Part shown: piece by piece, positions 10,661 to 17,514 of the stretch | Layout: every line of letters starts with the position of its first letter | How positions within the stretch are numbered: the stretch's first letter is position 1 | Virus record (IMG/VR): IMGVR_UViG_3300025536_000040 | Coordinates: 1 to 21,114 of that record | Direction: 5' to 3' (one strand) | Source: a virus | Length of the DNA: 21,114 nt | Notes under the pieces: generated by a model | What the model saw: only the letters and a program-made list of their open reading frames with translations | Database searches by the model: none | Told to the model about the DNA's origin: nothing | Program-made: the position numbers and the translations under genes

Positions 10661-11986
10661 ATGAATGATAAAAACCAAGTGCTAACTTATTTGAACACCG
10701 AAGGCAAGCGAGACTTCGCTAAGGTCGCTGGTGCTTCTGGCAAGGTTTACTCAAAGCAAATCATTAAGTTCGGAGATTATGTAGACCCTTGGTTTCCTGA
10801 CTGGCCTATGACGCTTGATAGCGAATGGGGCGATATGATTGTTGCTAACTACGATAAAGGTGTCGTTGGCCGGGTAGCTGTTCCAGCTTCTCATACTGAC
10901 GACCCTGAAAAGAACCGAGGCGAGTTGATCGCTTTGGAAAATGACGGTGAAGGACTTGTTGGCCAGCTAGATATTCGAGACCCTGAAATGGTCGATCGAA
11001 TTGAGAATAACCTAGTCTGGGACGACAGTATTTCGTTCACGAATAACTATGTGGACGAAAAGGGTATCGGTCATGGTCCCGTATTGTTCCACGTTGCGTT
11101 AGTGAACAACCCTTATATTACTGGAATGAGTGGCTTCCAAGCTCTCAGTAAAGTAGTATCAGACCTTCGGTTCAGCTTTAGCAAAACTCATAAAGGTAGT
11201 GCTATAGTATTAAGTAAATCAGTAAAGGAGTTCAATAAGATGTTAAAGACTATCAAGAACGAAAAAGAGTACGAAGTAAAAGTTAATTATCAAGACGCTG
11301 ACGGAAAAGATCAGGAAGTTACTATTGCCGCTGGCGGTGAAATCGAAGTTCCTGAAGCTACTGCTGAAGCAGTTACTCAGCAAATCGAAGCTTCTGTTGC
11401 TCCTGAAAAGGAAGAGACAGCTGAAGAGAAAACCGCTCGTGAAGCTAAAGAAGTTGAAGACGCTAATATTGCCGCTGGCAAAAACGCCGACGGTTCTGAA
11501 AAGACCAACGACGGTAACGTTGCAACTCCTCCAGCTGACGCCGCTGGTACTACTACCGACAACCCCGACGCTGGTACTCAGGGCGATCTATCTAAAAAAG
11601 ACCGTGAAGAGCTTGAAGCTTTCCGCTCTAACGCCGCTGAAGCGACATTCAGTAAATTAGTGGACGAAGGTAAAGTCGTTCCAGCTCAAAAGGCCGAGAT
11701 CGTTGAGTTCGCAAAAACTCACGGAACGGAAGCCGTCGTTAAGATGTTCTCAAACGCTAAACAGGTTATTGACTTTTCTGAGCGTGGAAGTCAAACTAAC
11801 GATAAGGATAAGCAAGACGAAAGTCAGGCCTCCGGTGGTAAAGACCTTTCAAAGAATGTCAAACAGTGGAGCGACCTTTCGCAAGCTGAACGAGATACTA
11901 ACCAAAAACTCGGCGTCAGTGAAACGATGTTCAACGAAACAGCTTTGGCAAACCCAGCGTTTTACCAAAAACCTGTTAGTAAATAA
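10661..11986 (+). CDS. Head maturation protease with C-terminal scaffold (Mu I-like)
   Basis: This 441-residue protein follows the portal, as expected for a prohead protease. Residues 1-175 form the protease: AVPASHTDDP with a probable catalytic H78 and DDSISF with S123 or S125, in the order seen in Mu gpI-type serine proteases. Residues 194-441 are helical, acidic and low in complexity (TAEEKTAREAKEVED, GTTTDNPDAGTQGD), typical of a scaffold that fills the prohead and is then degraded. The start ATG 10661 has GGAAGG about 12 bases upstream. An internal start can produce the scaffold alone (see 11240). Confidence 0.85.
   Translation: MNDKNQVLTYLNTEGKRDFAKVAGASGKVYSKQIIKFGDYVDPWFPDWPMTLDSEWGDMIVANYDKGVVGRVAVPASHTDDPEKNRGELIALENDGEGLVGQLDIRDPEMVDRIENNLVWDDSISFTNNYVDEKGIGHGPVLFHVALVNNPYITGMSGFQALSKVVSDLRFSFSKTHKGSAIVLSKSVKEFNKMLKTIKNEKEYEVKVNYQDADGKDQEVTIAAGGEIEVPEATAEAVTQQIEASVAPEKEETAEEKTAREAKEVEDANIAAGKNADGSEKTNDGNVATPPADAAGTTTDNPDAGTQGDLSKKDREELEAFRSNAAEATFSKLVDEGKVVPAQKAEIVEFAKTHGTEAVVKMFSNAKQVIDFSERGSQTNDKDKQDESQASGGKDLSKNVKQWSDLSQAERDTNQKLGVSETMFNETALANPAFYQKPVSK
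11200..11208 (+). promoter_or_regulatory. Internal extended -10 element for the scaffold
   Basis: TGCTATAGT lies inside the protease gene, 31 bases upstream of an in-frame ATG with a strong ribosome-binding site. It fits the TGCTAYARTA pattern found before other structural genes. Confidence 0.4.
11240..11986 (+). CDS. Nested scaffold protein (Mu Z-like), in frame with the protease
   Basis: Codon 194 of the protease gene is an ATG (11240) preceded by AAAGGAG (11224-11230) at nine bases, better than the signal of the full gene. Translation from here gives 248 residues, the whole scaffold region without the protease. In phage Mu (I/Z) and lambda (C/Nu3) the scaffold is likewise made from an internal in-frame start, so several scaffold copies are produced per protease. 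The extended -10 at 11200-11208 may give it a separate transcript. Confidence 0.7.
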   Translation: MLKTIKNEKEYEVKVNYQDADGKDQEVTIAAGGEIEVPEATAEAVTQQIEASVAPEKEETAEEKTAREAKEVEDANIAAGKNADGSEKTNDGNVATPPADAAGTTTDNPDAGTQGDLSKKDREELEAFRSNAAEATFSKLVDEGKVVPAQKAEIVEFAKTHGTEAVVKMFSNAKQVIDFSERGSQTNDKDKQDESQASGGKDLSKNVKQWSDLSQAERDTNQKLGVSETMFNETALANPAFYQKPVSK

Positions 11987-12021
11987 TTAAGTAAGTAAAA
12001 AAGAAAGTATAGGTAAAAGTC

Positions 12022-12441
12022 ATGGCTAACCAAACCCAAGACCGAGAACCGAGCCGACAGGAAGGACTTCAGTTAGCTCTCAAGGCTACCAACGTTAAGT
12101 TCTTTCGTGGTGCATTGGCTATGTTCGACGCTACGACTGGTTTCGTAGTTAAAGCCGCTGACGCCGCTGGCGGTGTTCTAGCTGGCGTTGTAACAGGTCA
12201 AAAAGACCTATCAGCTTTGGCCGCTGGAGCTGGCCGAGTTGAATTGTATCGTAAGGGAGTTTTCGAATTCACTTATGGTCCAGGCGGTGCAACCGACGCT
12301 CTAGTTGGGGACGTAGTTCACGTTCTTGACGACCAAACAGTAACAACCCCAGCCGCGTCAGCAAACGACGTAGTAGCTGGCTCGATCGTAGAAGTAGTTT
12401 CGGCTACCAAAGTTCGAGTAGAAATTAAGACGGGAGCTTAA
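12022..12441 (+). CDS. Head decoration or stabilisation protein
   Basis: This 139-residue protein lies between scaffold and major capsid genes, the normal site of the decoration protein. It is Ala/Val/Gly-rich with alternating beta segments (AGVVTGQKDLSALAAGAGR, VFEFTYGPGGATDALVGDVV) as in DUF2190-like or gpD-like proteins that bind the capsid surface as trimers. The ribosome-binding site is weak (AGGT). The exact family is uncertain. Confidence 0.75.
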   Translation: MANQTQDREPSRQEGLQLALKATNVKFFRGALAMFDATTGFVVKAADAAGGVLAGVVTGQKDLSALAAGAGRVELYRKGVFEFTYGPGGATDALVGDVVHVLDDQTVTTPAASANDVVAGSIVEVVSATKVRVEIKTGA

Positions 12442-12445
12442 TCAA

Positions 12446-13345
12446 ATGAACCCGAACACTCTCCGAGAAGGTTTCCAAACGATCTTCCTAAAAGCCTACA
12501 ATGAGGCGACACCTGTTTGGCCAAAAATCGCTACCAAAACTACTTCCGAAGGTTCTGAAGAGGACTACGGTTGGTTAGGTAACGTACCGGGTATTCGTGA
12601 AATGAACGGTGAGCGTATGCCTAAAGGCCTTAGCTCATACGATTACACGATCAAGAACAAAGAGTTTGAAGGTACTGTTGAAGTCCGTCAGACCGACATC
12701 GACGACAACAAGATTGCAACGAAAGACGCTCTTGTTACCGCTCTCGGTGCTCGTGCCGCTTTGTTCCCTGACCAGTTAGTATTCGATCTTCTTAAGTCAA
12801 ACGGCCTAGCCTATGACGGTCAGAACTTCTTTGACAACGATCACGAAGAGGGTCTTAGTGGCACTCAGAGTAACGTCTTGTCTGGTTCTGAAATCGGTAG
12901 CTCAACAACTCTTACTGAGGACGTTTACGCGGCCGCTAAGGTTCGCCTCGGTGGTTTCTTGGACGACCAAGGTGAGGTTATGTACCCAGATATGGGTAAG
13001 CCTATCGTTCTTGTACCGCTTGCTCTTGAAGGAGCGGCTAAGAAGTTGTTCCGAGCTAACGTAGGTGGTGGTGATACCAACATTTACAGCGACGACGCCG
13101 AAGTTGTAGCTTCTGCTCGCCTAACTGCTCCGAAGGTATTCTACGTCTTGAACGTAAATCAGGGTATCAAACCTCTGATCTACCAAGAGCGTCAGTTTAT
13201 CCCTATGGAGTACGACGGTGGAGACGCTTCACAAGAAGCTTCTCACGAACGCTTCATGCGTCGCCGATTGCTGTTCGGTCCATATATCCGAGCGGCCGCT
13301 GGTTACGGCGACTGGCGAACTGCTGTTCGTGTAACACTATCCTAA
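12446..13345 (+). CDS. Major capsid protein, Mu gpT-like
   Basis: This 299-residue protein matches the Mu T family: an N-terminal helix (LREGFQTIFLKAYNEA), then the diagnostic YGWLGNVPGIREMNGER, YTIKNKEFEGTVEVRQTDI, LVFDLLKSNGLAYDGQNFFD and a C-terminal FGPYIRAAAGYGDW. T-type proteins have the HK97 capsid fold and form the icosahedral shell. Start ATG 12446 has GGGAG ten bases upstream. A strong hairpin follows the stop, probably shaping mRNA levels for this abundant product. Confidence 0.93.
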   Translation: MNPNTLREGFQTIFLKAYNEATPVWPKIATKTTSEGSEEDYGWLGNVPGIREMNGERMPKGLSSYDYTIKNKEFEGTVEVRQTDIDDNKIATKDALVTALGARAALFPDQLVFDLLKSNGLAYDGQNFFDNDHEEGLSGTQSNVLSGSEIGSSTTLTEDVYAAAKVRLGGFLDDQGEVMYPDMGKPIVLVPLALEGAAKKLFRANVGGGDTNIYSDDAEVVASARLTAPKVFYVLNVNQGIKPLIYQERQFIPMEYDGGDASQEASHERFMRRRLLFGPYIRAAAGYGDWRTAVRVTLS

Positions 13346-13354
13346 TCGGTAGTT

Positions 13355-13378
13355 AGGGAAGCCCTTCGGGGCTTTCCT
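13355..13378 (+). terminator. UUCG hairpin after the capsid gene
   Basis: AGGGAAGCCC (13355-13364) pairs with GGGCTTTCCT (13369-13378, one G-U pair) around the very stable TTCG tetraloop. It lacks a T run, so it is at most a leaky terminator. It may protect the 3' end of capsid mRNA. Confidence 0.5.
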
Positions 13379-13420
13379 CTAGTGCCGACTAAATAGCACT
13401 CTTAAGGAAGGAGACCACTT

Positions 13421-13924
13421 ATGTCAAAACTATACAAAGTCCGTTTACTCGCTCACGCTGGCCTACACCGCCGTCGTGCTGGTTTATATCTCGAAAAAGG
13501 TGTACCTCAAACACTAGAACTTAGTAAAGACCAACTCGCCGAGCTTGAGGCCGACGAATTTATTCAGGTTAAAGAAGCTGACGGCGTTGTTTCAAACGCT
13601 GGAGAAGGCTCTACAACTCCTCCACCAGCTCCAAAACGTGCCGAGCTTGACGCTAAGGCTACCGAATTAGGCTTGAACCCTAAAGATTACAAGAATATCG
13701 AACAGGTAACTACTGCTATCGAAGAGGCTGAAAAGGCTCTCGAGAACCAAGACGACGACGAAGAGGAAGAGGACGTTGTTCTTACCGATCTCTCAATCGA
13801 CGATCTAAAAGTTATCGCTACCGAGCTTGAATTGAATACGGCTGACTACGCCGACGAAGACGCTGATACCGAAAAGCTTAAGCTGATCGAAGCTATCGAA
13901 GCAAAAAAAGCTACTGAGGAATAA
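13421..13924 (+). CDS. FluMu-like protein with HeH/SAP-type repeats
   Basis: This 167-residue protein starts at ATG 13421 after AAGGAAGGAGACCA. Residues 1-55 resemble the N-terminal domain of Mu gp35-type proteins (RRAGLYLEKGVPQTLELSKD, then QLAELEADEFIQV). A Pro-rich linker leads to two helix-extended-helix repeats (AELDAKATELGLNPKDYKN; LSIDDLKVIATELELNTADY) separated by a highly acidic run QDDDEEEED. HeH/SAP repeats often bind DNA or RNA; the position next to the capsid gene suggests a minor head protein. Confidence 0.7.
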   Translation: MSKLYKVRLLAHAGLHRRRAGLYLEKGVPQTLELSKDQLAELEADEFIQVKEADGVVSNAGEGSTTPPPAPKRAELDAKATELGLNPKDYKNIEQVTTAIEEAEKALENQDDDEEEEDVVLTDLSIDDLKVIATELELNTADYADEDADTEKLKLIEAIEAKKATEE

Positions 13925-13929
13925 GCCTC

Positions 13930-14604
13930 ATGAGTTACCTCACTCGCCAGTCTGTCCGAGAGGAAGCAGGGTTTCAGGAAGTAGAAACTGAAGCCCTTGC
14001 TGGCGTTGCTGACGGTACTAACCAGAATTTCGCGGCTTCCCGAACGCCGATCGTTGATAATACCGACGACGACGTTCTGGGGGTAGCCGATGTTCTTGTT
14101 AGAGTAAACGGCGTCCCTGTAGACGTCTCTGAAATAAATGGCACTACTGGCCTTATCACTTTGGCCGTTGCTCCACCTGAAGACGCTGAAATTACTTGTC
14201 AGTATGCAAGCTCAGCTCTTCCAGACAGCTATATTACTAAGCTGATTACTGAAGCCGAGAGTATGGTAAACGGTTCAATTCGTAAATATGCGATCACTCC
14301 ACTATCAGAAGAGAACCCAAACTATCCAAGGGCTCGCCGAATTGCCGTCCTTTACGCTGGTGGCTTCGCTCTTATTCGTGATTACGGTAAAAATACCGAC
14401 ACCGAGGAAACTTCCAAGGACGGTTACGAGAAATTGAAGACCGCTAAAAAGCTTCTCGAAGAGCTTATGACTGATATGAAAGATAATTCCGACAGCTCTT
14501 CCACTGGTGGCGAGGCTAAAACTGTCTCTGAAGGACATATCTTTAACCACCATAACGGAGAAGATCGAACGTCGCACAATTACTTCATGCGTAAGAGGTG
14601 CTAA
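13930..14604 (+). CDS. Head-tail connector (adaptor) protein
   Basis: This 224-residue protein starts at ATG 13930 after GAGGAAT. Helical ends (SYLTRQSVREEAGF; LPDSYITKLITEAESMVNGS) match the adaptor that docks under the portal. Between them, residues about 27-97 form an inserted beta domain (VLVRVNGVPVDVSEINGTTG, ITLAVAPPEDAEITCQY), which many siphovirus adaptors carry. The C-terminal 30 residues are Ser/His-rich and polar. It corresponds in position to Mu gp36. Confidence 0.75.
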   Translation: MSYLTRQSVREEAGFQEVETEALAGVADGTNQNFAASRTPIVDNTDDDVLGVADVLVRVNGVPVDVSEINGTTGLITLAVAPPEDAEITCQYASSALPDSYITKLITEAESMVNGSIRKYAITPLSEENPNYPRARRIAVLYAGGFALIRDYGKNTDTEETSKDGYEKLKTAKKLLEELMTDMKDNSDSSSTGGEAKTVSEGHIFNHHNGEDRTSHNYFMRKRC

Positions 14605-14605
14605 T

Positions 14606-15034
14606 ATGGCCTTCCGATTACAAATGTCGCTCGAAGGGGAGACACAAATAGACCGTATTTTAGGTATCGCTGTTCAAGGCGTTACCGATTTTCGTGAACC
14701 GCTCCAAGCCAGCAAGGTTATAATCATGGACCGAGTGGAACAGAACTTCGATCGCCGGGGAGCTTTATTCGGTGGCTGGACGCCTCGTAAAAAAGATAAG
14801 CCTTGGCCACTACTCGAACAGACTGGGAAAATGCGTCGATCATTTACTAGCGACGTATCGGCCACTCAATTAAGGGTCGGAAACTCTGACGATAAATTCA
14901 AGTACCACCAGAGTAATAAAGCTAGGACTAAAATTCCTCGCCGTGTAATGCTCGCTATTGACGAACCCTCAGCTATACTAATAACTAAAGCGTTTCAACT
15001 TTATCTCGTAACGCTAATGAGAGGAAACAAGTAA
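14606..15034 (+). CDS. Virion morphogenesis / tail completion protein (Mu gpG-like)
   Basis: I place the start at ATG 14606, seven bases after AGAGGTG and just after the previous stop, giving 143 residues (MAFRLQMSLEGET...). A longer reading from an upstream TTG overlaps the preceding gene by about 100 bases and has no signal. The sequence has family hallmarks: a long helix (REPLQASKVIIMDRVEQNF), FGGWTPRKK, PLLEQTGKMRRSF, then KYHQSNKARTKIPRRVMLAI. These proteins finish the head-tail joint or tail stem. Confidence 0.8.
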   Translation: MAFRLQMSLEGETQIDRILGIAVQGVTDFREPLQASKVIIMDRVEQNFDRRGALFGGWTPRKKDKPWPLLEQTGKMRRSFTSDVSATQLRVGNSDDKFKYHQSNKARTKIPRRVMLAIDEPSAILITKAFQLYLVTLMRGNK

Positions 15035-15579
15035 TGGTCCAGGCTAAGAAACACAACTATCGAGACCCGATTATTACCAAGCTGATTGCCCTATTCGAAG
15101 AGCTTGGACCAGAAGAGCTTAAGGGTAAATACTATTACGGTAGCTTATACGCTCTTCCTCAAAACCAGAACGTTCTCCCGGCTGTATTTATCAGTCAGGG
15201 TAGAGATCAAGGTTCAGCTGAAGGAACTGGCCGCGACCAAAGCCGAAAGACTTACCGAATAGAAGTTTCTGTTGAATTGAAAAAAGAGTGGGGTCGGTCA
15301 GCCAAGGCCGTCGAAACTCACATGGACTTACAGCGTTATTTATGCGGTATGGACGAAGAGACTTTCGACTGGCTACCAGATAGCTTTATGTCAATACTTC
15401 GGGCTCACGAAACGCTCGACGGTGAAAAGAAACTGTATATCGACCTCGGCTCGATTACTGACGCTACGATTTTACCCGGCGTTGAAGCTCGGGGTGTCGG
15501 TATATTTACTTACGAAGGAATGATACAATTTCAAGTAAGACATAACCAGCTTAGGCCAGTTAAGCCTTCCCAAGCATAA
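15034..15579 (+). CDS. Tail terminator-like protein
   Basis: This 181-residue protein starts at ATG 15034, overlapping the previous stop as TAATG. An N-terminal helix (DPIITKLIALFEELG) is followed by beta strands (LPAVFISQGRDQGS; KTYRIEVSVELKKEW) and an EAR-x-V-G-I-F strand near the end, the fold of tail terminators that cap the tail tube and join it to the head. The family assignment rests on order, size and pattern. Confidence 0.65.
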   Translation: MVQAKKHNYRDPIITKLIALFEELGPEELKGKYYYGSLYALPQNQNVLPAVFISQGRDQGSAEGTGRDQSRKTYRIEVSVELKKEWGRSAKAVETHMDLQRYLCGMDEETFDWLPDSFMSILRAHETLDGEKKLYIDLGSITDATILPGVEARGVGIFTYEGMIQFQVRHNQLRPVKPSQA

Positions 15580-15584
15580 GAACA

Positions 15585-15614
15585 TTGTATTATTCAAGCA
15601 ATAAAGGCTATAAT
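15585..15614 (+). promoter_or_regulatory. Promoter before the tail gene block
   Basis: TTGTAT (15585-15590), an 18-base spacer and a perfect TATAAT (15609-15614) precede the gene starting at 15636. It lies in the short intergenic gap after the terminator gene. Confidence 0.6.
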
Positions 15615-15635
15615 TTAATCAACAGGAGAAATATC

Positions 15636-15896
15636 ATGAGCGAACCAGCAAAAAACGAAGATCACGATTTGACACTACCAGAAGGCGAAAACCTTCCGAC
15701 TATAAACGATACCGAAGTTCAAACCGATCTTCCTGAAGCTACGGACGACAGTCAGGAACACCAAGAAGCCAGCGATACCGAAACGTATATGGTAACTCTT
15801 GGCGGTAAAGTTTACTCTGTTAAAGCTAAAAACAGTGTTGAGGCTGGTAAAAAAGCTCGGTCTCTCTACGATAAAGAAACGAAGGAGACAAAATAA
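15636..15896 (+). CDS. Hypothetical tail-module protein
   Basis: The start is ATG 15636 (86 residues) with AGGAGA six bases upstream; an earlier ATG in the same frame lies within the promoter and is rejected. The N-terminal half is acidic and disordered (LPEGENLPTINDTEVQTDLP), the C-terminal half a small alpha-beta domain (TYMVTLGGKVYSVKAKNSVE, AGKKARSLYDKET). It directly precedes and overlaps the tail tube gene. Function is unknown. Confidence 0.65.
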   Translation: MSEPAKNEDHDLTLPEGENLPTINDTEVQTDLPEATDDSQEHQEASDTETYMVTLGGKVYSVKAKNSVEAGKKARSLYDKETKETK

Positions 15897-16885
15897 TGAG
15901 TGATGTTATTGGCCGAAACGTAGCCTTCGGCTTCCAAAAAGAAACTGTTCGTGGTACTGCTATTCAATCAGCCGTTAAGTGGGTCGGTAAATTAGACTTT
16001 GACTTTAAGCCAACTGTCGAAACTATCACCAACGAGAGCGGTTTTAACCATATCGCTAAGAACTCTCGTGTCGATATTATCCGTAAGGGCGGTTCTGGTG
16101 GACTGACTTCAAAGATTTTCGATAAGCAAGTCGGCGACCTTCTAACTATGGCCTTCGGTCAAGTTCCTACTTCAGTAGCCGTTTCTGGCGATACTACTGT
16201 CTACGATCATACCTTCGCTTTATTGAACAGTAACTCTCACCAGTCTTACACGCTTCATACTGTTGAAGGCGATATTATCCAAAATAGCTACCCCGGTGCA
16301 ATCTTGGACGAAATCACGATCGACATTGTTTCGGACGACTACGCTAAGATAGCCAGCTCATTCATGAGCCGAAAAGCTGTCGTTCCAAGTCCTACACTAG
16401 TCCCAGCCTACACCGAAGAGAACGAGTTCCTTCCTGTTCACGCTGGCCTTAAGGTAGTTGCTAAGGGTGGCGATCTTACAGCCGCTTCAGTCGTAGCCGA
16501 TGTTACTGAAGCTCACCTTACTATCAGTAAGAACGCTTTCAATAAGGTCTCTCTCGGTACTGACGATAGCGACCCTCGTAACACTGTTGTCGAAGCCAAC
16601 CTTGAAGTTAAATTATGGTACAACGGAACAACCTTCCGAGCTTACCGTGATAACCAAACTAAGCTCGCGGCTCGCCTTCAGGTAATCAACACTGACGTTA
16701 CAATCGGTACTACCAGCAAGCCTACGCTTACGATCGACCTTCCTTATATCCGAGTTGCTGAATGGGACGCTGATTACTCAGCTGACGACTTGGTTCAACA
16801 GACAATTAACTGTCCTGTCCTTCTCGACTTGGCTACAGGTACTTTCCTTACTGCTAAGGTTCGAAACCTCCAAACTAGCTACTAG
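15896..16885 (+). CDS. Major tail (tube) protein
   Basis: This 329-residue protein starts at ATG 15896, overlapping the previous stop as TAATG, with AAGGAG upstream. Beta-rich composition, the opening GRNVAFGFQKETVRGTAIQ ('ke..rGta' is common in tail tube proteins) and position before the frameshifted chaperone pair and tape measure identify the tube subunit. The C-terminus SADDLVQQTINCPVLLD (a late beta strand) is also typical. Confidence 0.85.
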   Translation: MSDVIGRNVAFGFQKETVRGTAIQSAVKWVGKLDFDFKPTVETITNESGFNHIAKNSRVDIIRKGGSGGLTSKIFDKQVGDLLTMAFGQVPTSVAVSGDTTVYDHTFALLNSNSHQSYTLHTVEGDIIQNSYPGAILDEITIDIVSDDYAKIASSFMSRKAVVPSPTLVPAYTEENEFLPVHAGLKVVAKGGDLTAASVVADVTEAHLTISKNAFNKVSLGTDDSDPRNTVVEANLEVKLWYNGTTFRAYRDNQTKLAARLQVINTDVTIGTTSKPTLTIDLPYIRVAEWDADYSADDLVQQTINCPVLLDLATGTFLTAKVRNLQTSY

Positions 16886-16902
16886 TCTCCCCAAGGTGCT
16901 TT

Positions 16903-16911
16903 TGCTATAAT
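16903..16911 (+). promoter_or_regulatory. Extended -10 promoter element before the tail chaperone
   Basis: TGCTATAAT is a perfect extended -10 with no recognisable -35. It lies 31 bases upstream of ATG 16943, in the short gap after the tube gene. Confidence 0.5.
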
Positions 16912-16930
16912 ACGAGTACCATAAATAAAA

Positions 16931-16941
16931 GGAGACCTAAC
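16931..16941 (+). promoter_or_regulatory. Leader ribosome-binding box GGAGACCTAAC (copy 4)
   Basis: This exact copy precedes ATG 16943 and is complementary over 10 bases to the loop of the predicted small RNA. It is the only exact copy inside the structural region, placed just after the extended -10 element. Confidence 0.65.
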
Positions 16942-16942
16942 T

Positions 16943-17314
16943 ATGGCAGATCAAAGAGAAACTGTAGAATTCAAAACTAAGTCAGGACAGAACACCGCTG
17001 TTCTGAACACTTACCTTACTCGCCGCGAACGTCGAGCGATTAAGAACGCTATGTTCGGTGGTAAGGAAATCTCAGTAGACGGAAAAAACGACGTTAAAGC
17101 TTCTATCAGCATGGAGGCCACCGACCTAGCCGAAGATAAAACCTTCGAGCTTGTGATCGTGGAACTCAACGGTTCGAAGGAAGGTATTCTCGAACGTATG
17201 CTGGAGCTTCCCGACGACGAAGCTGGCGAAATTAAGGAAGAGATCGACCGACTGACTAACCCCGAGCAAGACCCAAAAAAAGCGTCTGGCTCGAAGGCTA
17301 CCAACGCCTCTTAA
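16943..17314 (+). CDS. Tail assembly chaperone, short form (gpG-like)
   Basis: This 123-residue acidic protein lies between tube and tape measure genes, the position of lambda gpG. It contains YLTRRERRAIKNAMFGG and long acidic segments (LPDDEAGEIKEEID). It ends shortly after the slippery run at 17272-17282. Chaperones of this type hold the tape measure protein soluble and recruit tube subunits. Confidence 0.85.
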   Translation: MADQRETVEFKTKSGQNTAVLNTYLTRRERRAIKNAMFGGKEISVDGKNDVKASISMEATDLAEDKTFELVIVELNGSKEGILERMLELPDDEAGEIKEEIDRLTNPEQDPKKASGSKATNAS

Positions 17315-17514
17315 GGGGCGAGCCGTCCAAGAAGATTTCCTCCAAACATTACGACGCCCTAATCGTTGAGAAAACTGGTTGGCCTTACGAAGTTCTAAGA
17401 GCACAACCAGAATGGCTATTAGAAGCTTTATCTACTATTATAATTACAGATAAGCAAGCCGAAAGAGCGTTTAGGAAGGAAATCAAACAGATATGGACCA
17501 ACAGCAAGCGTTAG
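16943..17514 (+). CDS. Tail assembly chaperone, -1 frameshift long form (gpG-T-like)
   Basis: A -1 shift at the A7 run joins the first 113 codons to a 77-codon open frame ending at TAG 17512-17514, giving about 190 residues. The added part has normal protein character (SKHYDALIVEKTGWPYEVLR; QPEWLLEALSTIIITDKQAE; FRKEIKQI) and resembles the T extension of other siphoviruses. It has no start of its own and overlaps the tape measure start (17493) by 22 bases. The frameshift efficiency is not deducible. Confidence 0.8.
17272..17282 (+). other. Slippery sequence for -1 frameshifting
   Basis: CCCAAAAAAAG is read C CCA AAA AAA G in the zero frame, so both C CCA AAA (17272-17278) and A AAA AAA (17275-17281) are X XXY YYZ heptamers allowing tRNA re-pairing in the -1 frame. 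The gene-level context makes a programmed shift very likely. Confidence 0.8.

Noticed and set aside
14507-14605. Upstream TTG extension of the tail completion protein
   Set aside because: It overlaps the connector gene by about 100 bases and lacks a ribosome-binding site; ATG 14606 has AGAGGTG at the right distance.
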